Shown here: positions 1-5,023 of the stretch, piece after piece
How the letters are laid out: each line of letters opens with the position of its first letter
How positions within the stretch are numbered: position 1 is the stretch's first letter
DNA from: Candidatus Segatella intestinihominis
GTDB lineage: Bacteria > Bacteroidota > Bacteroidia > Bacteroidales > Bacteroidaceae
Assembly (NCBI GenBank): GCA_900548535.1
Contig: URLG01000090.1
Coordinates: 1 to 10,157 of the forward strand
Length of the DNA stretch: 10,157 bases
Direction: 5' to 3'
Notes under the pieces: model-generated
The model's database searches: none
The model's input: only the letters and a program-made list of their open reading frames with translations
Told to the model about the DNA's origin: nothing
Position numbers and translations under genes: made by a program

Positions 1-2
1 TC

Positions 3-131
3 TCCACCAAGCCATCAGGTTCGGGCATCGGCCTCTCCATCTCCCGCCAGATGCTAATGATGCAATCCATCAATCTCTCCCTAGCCGAGCACAATGTGGC
101 AGGCTATCATGTCACTTTCCGAATGGAATGA
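3..131 (+). CDS. Sensor histidine kinase, C-terminal end (partial)
   Basis: The window opens inside this gene; the reading frame starts at base 3 and ends at a TGA at 129-131, giving 42 residues. The visible segment STKPSGSGIGLSISRQMLMM matches the G2 ATP-lid box of histidine kinase catalytic (HATPase_c) domains, where the GSGIGLS glycines contact ATP phosphates. The tail then runs out as the last strands of the domain (AGYHVTFRME). The family autophosphorylates a histidine and passes the phosphate to a response regulator. Sensor domain, phospho-acceptor histidine and partner all lie upstream and cannot be seen. The residues between the G2 box and the end are hydrophobic and less typical than usual, so the subfamily is uncertain. 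Confidence 0.82.
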   Translation, partial: STKPSGSGIGLSISRQMLMMQSINLSLAEHNVAGYHVTFRME

Positions 132-138
132 AATATAG

Positions 139-384
139 GATAAAGAAGATGAAACAAAAAGATTTGGCTGTTTCAGGGCTTTTTCAACCGAGCATACCAC
201 CGTACAGGGCGACCATGGCAAGCTCGATGTTGTAATCCAGCGCCCAGACAATAACGCTGGCAACGGAAGCCAAGCGAAGGCTGGCAAGAAGACTCCGCTC
301 CTCGTGCTCTGCCACGGATTCGGCGGTCAGGAAGAGCAAGCCGCCCATATCGCCAGCGATTTCTTGGCAAAAATCTTGAAGTAA
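139..384 (+). pseudogene. Decayed N-terminal fragment of a secreted alpha/beta hydrolase
   Basis: An open frame from 139 to the TAA at 382-384 reads TTVQGDHGKLDVVIQRPD, then a short linker, then TPLLVLCHGFGGQEEQAAH. The central part fits the start of an alpha/beta hydrolase (dienelactone-hydrolase or peptidase-like): first core strands followed by the HGFGG oxyanion-hole loop. The frame stops about 18 residues later, so the GxSxG nucleophile elbow and the catalytic acid and histidine are missing. It also has no start codon. The ATG at 149 is in another frame, which ends at a TAA near 233. Skipping one base soon after ATG AAA would join that ATG to the hydrolase frame, so both a 5' indel and a 3' truncation are likely. 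A remnant gene is inferred; a short expressed peptide is unlikely. It follows the histidine kinase by only a few bases. Confidence 0.6.
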
Positions 385-396
385 GAACAGCATTTC

Positions 397-440
397 AAGA
401 AGAGCAGATGCTATATTTTAAGAAGTAGATACAATATTTT
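397..440 (+). repeat. Imperfect tandem direct repeat, two copies of about 22 bp
   Basis: Positions 397-419 and 420-440 align end to end: AAGAAG, then AGAT, then ATATTTT occur in the same order in both copies, with a 2-base length difference and two substitutions. The repeat lies between the end of the hydrolase remnant and the promoter of the small gene at 531. It may be a duplication scar in decaying DNA or a pair of protein-binding sites. Confidence 0.55.
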
Positions 441-462
441 AACAAAGAAAATAGCAAATTCT

Positions 463-494
463 CTTGGTACATTCGAAAAATAGTATTATTTTTG
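463..494 (+). promoter_or_regulatory. Bacteroidota-type promoter for the small ORF at 531
   Basis: The -7 box TATTTTTG (487-494) fits TAnnTTTG exactly. A CTTG at 463-466 sits 20 bp upstream, one mismatch from the -33 TTTG box. Transcription should begin near 500, leaving about a 30-base leader. This placement argues against any translation start before 500, including an in-frame TTG at 492. Confidence 0.72.
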
Positions 495-530
495 CAGCAA
501 AATAATACATTAAACTTTACAACAAAACGA

Positions 531-722
531 ATGATGACAATGGAAGAATACAGAGCAGCCATCTTACAGGCACTGCTCGACGCTAAGAACGAAGACGGTA
601 CTCCTGCGCTCAGCGAGAAGGAAGCTACCGAGGCACTTAATGGATTTACCGACGATGAGCTGCAAGACGGTATCCTCTGGAACACTCCTCAGGACGTGGC
701 AGACATCATCCTCGAGGGATAA
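531..722 (+). CDS. Small acidic protein of unknown function (63 aa)
   Basis: The frame runs from ATG 531 to TAA 720-722. Alternative in-frame ATGs lie at 534 and 540; the last (MEEYRAAILQ) is also plausible. I chose a start at or after 531 because a good promoter ends at 494. The protein is rich in Glu, Asp and Ala, has no signal peptide, membrane segment or cysteine pair, and looks mainly helical: an amphipathic first helix (EEYRAAILQALLDAK), a polar turn (NEDGTPALS), and more helices ending in TPQDVADIILEG. I recognise no family. It is transcribed alone, with its own promoter and a stem-loop after it, and precedes argS in the same direction. Codon use looks like that of real genes in the window (clean GC-rich third positions), which supports coding. 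A DNA- or protein-binding adaptor role would be a guess. Confidence 0.72.
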   Translation: MMTMEEYRAAILQALLDAKNEDGTPALSEKEATEALNGFTDDELQDGILWNTPQDVADIILEG

Positions 723-759
723 AAGATACAGACAAGAGCCTAGGCAGATAGGATAATTT

Positions 760-805
760 TTGAATATTGTGCGAAGAAACAAGTCGTTTTCTTTGCACAA
801 TTCAA
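760..805 (+). terminator. Long stem-loop between the small ORF and argS
   Basis: The arms TTGAAT / TGTGCGAAGAAA (760-765, 768-779) pair with TTTCTTTGCACA / ATTCAA (788-805), giving about 18 pairs with a two-base bulge (766-767), one G-T pair, and the loop CAAGTCGT (780-787). A T-rich but not pure-T run (TTATTATTT) follows. It is a plausible terminator for the small gene, but the 3' arm contains the argS -33 box, so it may also act on argS transcription. Confidence 0.55.
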
Positions 806-823
806 TTATTATTTGTAAATTTG
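792..823 (+). promoter_or_regulatory. argS promoter
   Basis: TTTG (792-795), a 20-bp gap, then TAAATTTG (816-823) match both boxes of the Bacteroidota housekeeping promoter exactly. Transcription is expected near 830, leaving a leader of about 90 bases before the argS ATG. Confidence 0.82.
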
Positions 824-827
824 CAGC

Positions 828-837
828 CGCTTAAGCG
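828..837. promoter_or_regulatory. 10-bp perfect palindrome at the expected argS transcription start
   Basis: CGCTTAAGCG reads the same on both strands and covers the predicted first transcribed base. It has no loop, so it would act as DNA, for example as a site for a dimeric regulator. Chance is possible. Confidence 0.35.
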
Positions 838-886
838 ATAAGGGTAACTATTTTCCCCATTCGACAAGCAATAAATAGAAAGATAT

Positions 887-902
887 TTTTTACCGGTAAA
901 AA
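887..902. promoter_or_regulatory. 16-bp perfect palindrome in the argS leader
   Basis: TTTTTACCGGTAAAAA is fully self-complementary and ends 18 bp before the argS ATG. Its uninterrupted symmetry suits a dimeric DNA-binding protein better than an RNA hairpin, which needs a loop. No known site for a named regulator is recognised here. Confidence 0.45.
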
Positions 903-920
903 GAGATATATAATATAAAA

Positions 921-2741
921 ATGAAGATAGAAAACGAAATCATCAGCTCGGTCATCGCAGCGGTGAAGGAGCTTTATGGTCAGGACGTACCAGAGAAGAT
1001 GGTTGCCCTGCAGAAGACCAAGAGTAATTTCGAAGGTAACCTTACCCTCGTCGTATTCCCATTCCTCAAGATGTCAAAGAAAAAGCCTGAGGATACAGCA
1101 CAGGAAATCGGCGAATACCTGAAGAAAAACTGCGCTAATGTTATCGCAGACTTCAACGTGGTAAAGGGTTTCCTCAACCTTTCTATCGCACCTGCCGCTT
1201 GGGTAGGACTCCTCAACACCATCCACGCCGACGAGAAATTCGGTGAGAAGCCTGTTACTGAGAATAGTCCACTCGTGATGATAGAGTACTCTTCTCCTAA
1301 CACCAACAAGCCTCTCCACCTCGGTCATGTGCGCAACAACCTCCTCGGTTGGTCTTTGGCTCAGATCATGGAGGCAAACGGCAACAAGGTAATCAAGACC
1401 AACATCGTCAACGACCGTGGTATCCACATCTGTAAGTCTATGCTCGCTTGGCTCAAGTGGGGCAATGGCGAGACTCCTGAGACTTCTGGCAAGAAGGGCG
1501 ACCACCTCATCGGCGACTACTATGTAGCCTTCGACAAGCACTATCGTGAGGAAATAGCTCAGCTCAAGGAGCAATACATCAAGGAAGGCATGGAGGAAGA
1601 GGCTGCCACTGAGAAGGCTAAGGCAGAGGCTCCACTGATCAAGGAAGCTCACGAGATGCTCGTAAAGTGGGAGCACAACGACCCTGAGGTTCGTGCCCTC
1701 TGGGAGAAGATGAACAGCTGGGTTTACGCTGGCTTCGACGAGACTTACAAGATGATGGGTGTAGGTTTCGACAAGATATATTATGAGTCAAATACTTACC
1801 TGGAGGGTAAGAAGAAGGTAGAGGAAGGCTTGGAGAAAGGCCTCTTCTTCCGCAAGGACGACAACAGCGTATGGGCTGACCTCACCAACGAGGGACTGGA
1901 CCAGAAGCTCCTGCTCCGTTCTGACGGCACTTCTGTTTACATGACTCAGGACATCGGTACTGCCGATCTCCGATTCAAGGATTTCCCTATCGACAAGATG
2001 ATCTACGTAGTAGGTAATGAGCAGAACTACCACTTCCAGGTGCTCTCTATCTTGCTCGACCGCCTCGGTTTCAAGTGGGGCAAGGACTTGGTTCACTTCT
2101 CTTACGGAATGGTAGAGTTGCCTAACGGTAAGATGAAGAGCCGCGAGGGAACCGTAGTGGATGCAGATGACCTGATGGCAGAGATGATCAAGGATGCTCG
2201 CCAGACAAGCGATGAGCTTGGCAAGTTCAAGGACATGAGCGAAGAAGAGCGTCAGGAGATTTCACGCATCGTGGGTCTCGGAGCGTTGAAGTACTTCATC
2301 TTGAAGGTAGATGCTCGCAAGAACATGCTCTTCAACCCAGAGGAGAGCATCGACTTCAATGGTAACACAGGTCCTTTCATCCAGTACACCTACGCTCGTA
2401 TCCGCAGCATCATGCGCAAGGCAGCAGCCGAGGGCATCGAGATTCCTGCTGAGTTGGGTGCAGATGCTCCTATCAACGAGAAGGAGATCGACCTCATCCA
2501 GAAGATGAACGACTTCGCCGCAGCCGTAGCCGACGCAGGCAACAACTACAACCCTGCCGGCATCGCCAACTACTGCTACGAGTTGACCAAGGAGTTCAAC
2601 CAGTTCTATCACGACTACAGCATCCTGAATGCTGAGAGCGAGGCAGAGAAGACCACTCGTCTTGTTCTCGCCGCCAACATCGCCAAGATCTTGAAGAACG
2701 GTATGGCACTGCTCGGCATCGAAGTTCCAGAGAGAATGTAA
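921..2741 (+). CDS. argS: Arginyl-tRNA synthetase
   Basis: This cytoplasmic class I enzyme attaches arginine to tRNA-Arg using ATP. The 606 residues match the usual family length. An N-terminal Arg-tRNA-synthetase additional domain (about 5-90) is followed by the Rossmann catalytic core, with the HIGH-type motif HLGH at 133-136 within SSPNTNKPLHLGHVRNN, and a KMSKS-type loop KMKSREGTVV from residue 404. The DALR all-helical anticodon-binding domain occupies roughly 480-606 and opens with the family signature NTGPFIQYTYARIRSIM. The ATG at 921 is chosen because it begins the conserved N-terminal domain and lies about 90 bases after a perfect promoter; the upstream bases are AT-rich with no Shine-Dalgarno, as usual in Bacteroidota. 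Third positions strongly favour C or G, as in highly expressed genes. The gene appears to be transcribed alone, flanked by strong hairpins. Confidence 0.98.
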   Translation: MKIENEIISSVIAAVKELYGQDVPEKMVALQKTKSNFEGNLTLVVFPFLKMSKKKPEDTAQEIGEYLKKNCANVIADFNVVKGFLNLSIAPAAWVGLLNTIHADEKFGEKPVTENSPLVMIEYSSPNTNKPLHLGHVRNNLLGWSLAQIMEANGNKVIKTNIVNDRGIHICKSMLAWLKWGNGETPETSGKKGDHLIGDYYVAFDKHYREEIAQLKEQYIKEGMEEEAATEKAKAEAPLIKEAHEMLVKWEHNDPEVRALWEKMNSWVYAGFDETYKMMGVGFDKIYYESNTYLEGKKKVEEGLEKGLFFRKDDNSVWADLTNEGLDQKLLLRSDGTSVYMTQDIGTADLRFKDFPIDKMIYVVGNEQNYHFQVLSILLDRLGFKWGKDLVHFSYGMVELPNGKMKSREGTVVDADDLMAEMIKDARQTSDELGKFKDMSEEERQEISRIVGLGALKYFILKVDARKNMLFNPEESIDFNGNTGPFIQYTYARIRSIMRKAAAEGIEIPAELGADAPINEKEIDLIQKMNDFAAAVADAGNNYNPAGIANYCYELTKEFNQFYHDYSILNAESEAEKTTRLVLAANIAKILKNGMALLGIEVPERM

Positions 2742-2794
2742 TAAGATATTATAAGGTATATAACCTACAATTTAATAATATAGACTATTGACAT

Positions 2795-2850
2795 AATGAG
2801 CATGGCTTCAGAGAATATAGAAATCTGAGGTGCATGCTCATTGATTTTTA
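2795..2850 (+). terminator. 18-bp hairpin with T-run after argS and before the RNase H gene
   Basis: AATGAGCATG (2795-2804) pairs perfectly with CATGCTCATT (2833-2842). Inside it, G plus CTTCAGA (2805-2812) pairs with TCTGAGG plus T (2824-2831) through G-T pairs, with one bulged G at 2832. The loop is GAATATAGAAA. GATTTTTA follows at 2843-2850. It fits an argS terminator, but it ends only 16 bases before the next ATG, so it may also lie in that gene's leader. Confidence 0.68.
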
Positions 2851-2858
2851 AAGACAAT

Positions 2859-3332
2859 ATGAGTAACATGCCAGCAAATCCTCCATCATGGAGAAACGAC
2901 ACCGTGCTGCCCTTGCCCAATGAGGTAAAGGCGAACGCTTGGGCGGTGGATGCAGCCTGCTCGGGCAATCCGGGTCCGATGGAATACCAGTGCATCGACC
3001 TGCAGACAGGAGCACAAGTATTCCACTATGGTCCCATCCACGGCACCAACAACATCGGCGAGTTCCTAGCCATCGTGCATGCCCTTGCCCTGATGCAACA
3101 AAAAGGCATCACCGACAAGGTAATCTATAGCGACAGCGTCAACGCCCAGCTATGGGTTCAGAAGAAACAGTGCAAAACAAAACTGGCGCACACTCCTCAA
3201 ACCGAGCAGTTGCACCAGATTATAGCCCGTGCCGAGAACTGGCTCCGCACCCACAACGTCACCGTGCCCATCATCAAGTGGGACACAAAAAAATGGGGAG
3301 AGATACCAGCCGACTTCGGCAGAAAGGGATAA
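2859..3332 (+). CDS. Ribonuclease HI family protein
   Basis: This enzyme cuts the RNA strand of RNA-DNA hybrids, such as primers and R-loops, using two metal ions. From ATG 2859 it has 157 residues, the usual size of bacterial RNase HI. The four catalytic acids can be placed: Asp31 in VDAACSGNPGP, Glu68 in GTNNIGEFLA, Asp92 in VIYSDSVNAQ, and Asp152 in EIPADFGRKG near the C-terminus. The first strand is DAACSGNPG rather than the commoner DGSCxGNPG, and the end is short, so this is a divergent Bacteroidota branch. About 25 residues precede the first core strand. The TTG at 2841 is rejected as start because it lies inside the preceding hairpin; ATG 2868 is an alternative. No clear promoter is seen directly upstream, so it may depend on argS readthrough or on a weak promoter. 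A terminator follows. Confidence 0.88.
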   Translation: MSNMPANPPSWRNDTVLPLPNEVKANAWAVDAACSGNPGPMEYQCIDLQTGAQVFHYGPIHGTNNIGEFLAIVHALALMQQKGITDKVIYSDSVNAQLWVQKKQCKTKLAHTPQTEQLHQIIARAENWLRTHNVTVPIIKWDTKKWGEIPADFGRKG

Positions 3333-3371
3333 AGTACTGAAGAAAAAATTATTTCTATAATACAATTACTG

Positions 3372-3413
3372 CGTGGCGAGGGAAGAAGTTTTCCCTCGCC
3401 ACGTAATCTTTTT
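3372..3413 (+). terminator. Rho-independent terminator after the RNase H gene
   Basis: CGTGGCGAGGGAA (3372-3384) and TTCCCTCGCCACG (3391-3403) form a perfect 13-bp GC-rich stem with the loop GAAGTT; TAATCTTTTTA follows. The T-run overlaps the stop codon of the minus-strand barrel gene, so the stem probably also serves that gene, although the run of T on the minus side is weak. Confidence 0.92.
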
Positions 3414-4128
3414 ATAATGTAAAGCGATAACCCACGGTAACGGTCAACACCTTGTTCTTGCTTTTGAGCTTATCACCTTTATAAACATTCGTCAGTCCGA
3501 TATTGTATCGAGCATCCAAAATCACATTCATATACTCATAAGAGAGCCCCAATGGGATGGATACATCCACCTTCTTGAGAGGCATCACCTCTTCTTTGCT
3601 TGTAGTTTCCTTATAAGTAGTAGACCCATTCTTGTCTTTCTCCAAAGCAGTGCTTTCGCTCAAGAACTTGGCATCTCCCAACAGAAATCCCATCTGTGCG
3701 CCTGCCATCACAGCAAAGCCAGGAGTCACATAAGCTTTCAGCATCAAAGGCACCTGGAGATAATCGATATTGGCATGCTGATTTTTCATGCCCGAATAAC
3801 TCTTCACGCCAGCATTCTCCGTCATATCTTCATAATCAGCATAGCGGTATCCTTGGCGGGCGTAATAAGCACCCAAAGAAACGGCAAAATTCTCCGTAGC
3901 TCGATATTCCACATCTACACCACCCAAGAATCCAGCCTGGCTCTTCGACTTCAGCTCACTCGTCTGCTCACTTGAAACCATCATCGAGTTGTCAGTCAAG
4001 TTGGCAATAGCCACACCCACACGAGGAATGATGGAGAATCTCCCCACCTGCTCCTCTCCATTCTGTGCCATCGCTCCCACAGCCGAGAGCAACAACAGCA
4101 TACATATCATAATCTTCTTATTCATCAT
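3412..4128 (-). CDS. Outer-membrane beta-barrel protein (PorT/OmpA-like fold)
   Basis: The product is 238 residues with an N-terminal signal peptide: two lysines, a run of Met/Leu/Ile/Cys, and a probable cut after AVGAMA, before QNGEEQ. The mature part alternates polar and hydrophobic residues in barrel strands such as FSIIPRVGVAIANL, GFLGGVDVEYRATENFAVSLGAYY, VPLMLKAYVTPGFAVMAG and VSIPLGLSYEYMNVILDARYNIGL. It ends VLTVTVGYRFTL, close to the aromatic-ended signal recognised by the BAM assembly machine. This fits the small outer-membrane beta-barrel group common in Bacteroidota; the ligand or role is unknown. A charged loop (about residues 160-185, with KDKNGSTTYKETTSKEE) is probably at the cell surface. 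ATG 4128 is used; the next ATG at 4125 is equally possible. It converges with the RNase H gene and shares the terminator between them. Confidence 0.85.
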   Translation of the reverse strand: MMNKKIMICMLLLLSAVGAMAQNGEEQVGRFSIIPRVGVAIANLTDNSMMVSSEQTSELKSKSQAGFLGGVDVEYRATENFAVSLGAYYARQGYRYADYEDMTENAGVKSYSGMKNQHANIDYLQVPLMLKAYVTPGFAVMAGAQMGFLLGDAKFLSESTALEKDKNGSTTYKETTSKEEVMPLKKVDVSIPLGLSYEYMNVILDARYNIGLTNVYKGDKLKSKNKVLTVTVGYRFTL

Positions 4129-4190
4129 ATATCTAGTTTTCTACAATTTACCAGGAATCTCTCCCTTAGTGTTACGATTAATATTCGGTG

Positions 4191-4198
4191 CAAAGATA
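4191..4198 (-). promoter_or_regulatory. -7 box of the beta-barrel gene promoter
   Basis: Read on the minus strand the bases are TATCTTTG, an exact TAnnTTTG match 63 bases before the ATG, followed by GC as in the other promoters here. No TTTG-like -33 box lies at the expected distance (the sequence there is TATA), so this promoter may be weaker or activator-dependent. Confidence 0.5.
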
Positions 4199-4333
4199 CA
4201 AATAAATTCTGAGAAAGATATATATGGCAAGGAAAATATTCCATTTTATAAGACATACAAACCGAATCACATAGTTGCAACTGTACGTTCCCAAGACTCT
4301 TACTGTAGATTGTTATGGTGACAAGAATGCCTT

Positions 4334-4429
4334 CCGCAAGTCTTTTTCCGACCGCAACAATATCTTGTGGCGGTCGGCGTGAGATATTACTGCGGTCGCC
4401 AAAAGAACGTGCGGCAGTCGCCAAAAGAG
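4334..4429. repeat. GC-rich foldable repeat element (GCGGTC/GACCGC units)
   Basis: This gene-free stretch holds one GACCGC (4350-4355) and two GCGGTC copies (4370-4375, 4392-4397), plus a related GCGGCAGTC (4411-4419). CCGACCGC (4348-4355) can pair with GCGGTCGG (4370-4377), closing on ACAA-TATC-TTGT. Alternatively GACCGCA and AATATCT (4350-4356, 4359-4365) pair with AGATATT and TGCGGTC (4382-4388, 4391-4397). The two folds exclude each other. A 12-bp direct repeat, GTCGCCAAAAGA, occurs at 4395-4406 and 4417-4428, with a 22-bp period. No T-run follows either hairpin on either strand, so it is not a terminator. It resembles a dispersed palindromic repeat of the REP/MITE kind, which cannot be confirmed without other copies. 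Confidence 0.6.
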
Positions 4430-4494
4430 TTACGGAAAGCCTTCTTAGCAGCATAAGAATAGGGTTCTTGCAGCATCTAGTCCTACGGCAATAA

Positions 4495-4866
4495 CCATCA
4501 TTTCCGCCATTTGCCCATCTCAGGAATACCACAAAAGCATCATTGGGATTTTCAGCCATCATCAGCACAGCTCATTCATGGACATATAAAGCAAAAGACG
4601 AAACAGGCAAGGGTGCACAAATCGACCTCCTAATAGACAGGAATGATGAAACCATCAACCTCTGCGAAATGAAATATACGAATGCGCCATATACTTTGAG
4701 CGAAGAGGAAGACCTGAAACTCAGGAACAGGAGAGCCATATTCATCAAAGAGACCGGAACGACAAAATCCGTCTTAACCACAATGATTACAACCTATGGT
4801 TTAACTCCAGGTGGATATTCAGACGACATTCACTGCCAAGTAACCATGAAAGATTTGTTTCTATAA
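4495..4866 (+). pseudogene. C-terminal remnant of a DUF234-type AAA ATPase
   Basis: The open frame begins after an in-frame TAA (4492-4494) and ends at TAA 4864-4866. It contains KASLGFSAIISTAHSWTYKA, then GKGAQIDLLIDRNDETINLCEMKYTN, and it ends in TMITTYGLTPGGY and TMKDLFL. This is the C-terminal DUF234/PD-(D/E)XK-like part of the Bacteroidota ATP-binding proteins that pair a P-loop ATPase and a winged helix with a nuclease-like end. QIDLLIDR and INLCEMKY carry the Asp and Glu-x-Lys of the nuclease-fold motif. The Walker A and B motifs and the winged helix (about 300 residues) are missing, and no ATG opens the frame, only a TTG at 4543. It is therefore a 5'-deleted fragment. It sits directly after the foldable repeat, which may mark the deletion junction. 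Confidence 0.78.
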
Positions 4867-4902
4867 TACGTGATTAGGAAAACTTGGCAGTTTTTATAAG
4901 CC

Positions 4903-4937
4903 AAAAAGGAGAGGCGAGCTTCACAGCCAGCCTCTCC
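4903..4937 (-). terminator. Rho-independent terminator of the susCD operon
   Basis: On the minus strand, GGAGAGGC (4937-4930) pairs with GCCTCTCC (4915-4908), eight perfect GC-rich pairs. A second small GCT/AGC pairing lies within the loop, and TTTTT (4907-4903) follows at once. It is 87 bases past the susD stop codon. Confidence 0.9.
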
Positions 4938-4953
4938 CGAGAGATTTATAGAA

Positions 4954-4971
4954 AATGCCACTCATGGCATT
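4954..4971 (-). other. Small hairpin in the susD 3' untranslated region
   Basis: AATGCCA and TGGCATT are perfect complements around a four-base loop (CTCA on the plus strand). No T-run follows, so it is not a terminator itself. It would sit upstream of the operon terminator in the mRNA, where such hairpins may slow 3' exonucleases. Confidence 0.45.
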
Positions 4972-5023
4972 CCTATATCTTGATTAAAAATATTATCTAT
5001 TTTCAAGAATAGCTAGACCAGAA

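Noticed and set aside
738..745. GCCTAGGC palindrome after the small ORF
   Set aside because: Eight bases, no loop and no promoter overlap; expected by chance in 10 kb.
1074..1676. 200-residue minus-strand open frame inside argS
   Set aside because: It is a mirror frame created by the strong third-position bias of argS; it has no promoter and no recognisable domain.
4395..4428. Direct repeats resembling a CRISPR unit
   Set aside because: There are only two 12-bp copies with a 10-bp spacer, and no third unit or cas gene.
4125..4568. 147-residue minus-strand open frame
   Set aside because: It has a Cys/Arg-rich, low-complexity composition, spans the foldable repeat and the antisense of the ATPase remnant, and ends inside the barrel gene's leader. 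It looks like a chance frame over a repeat.
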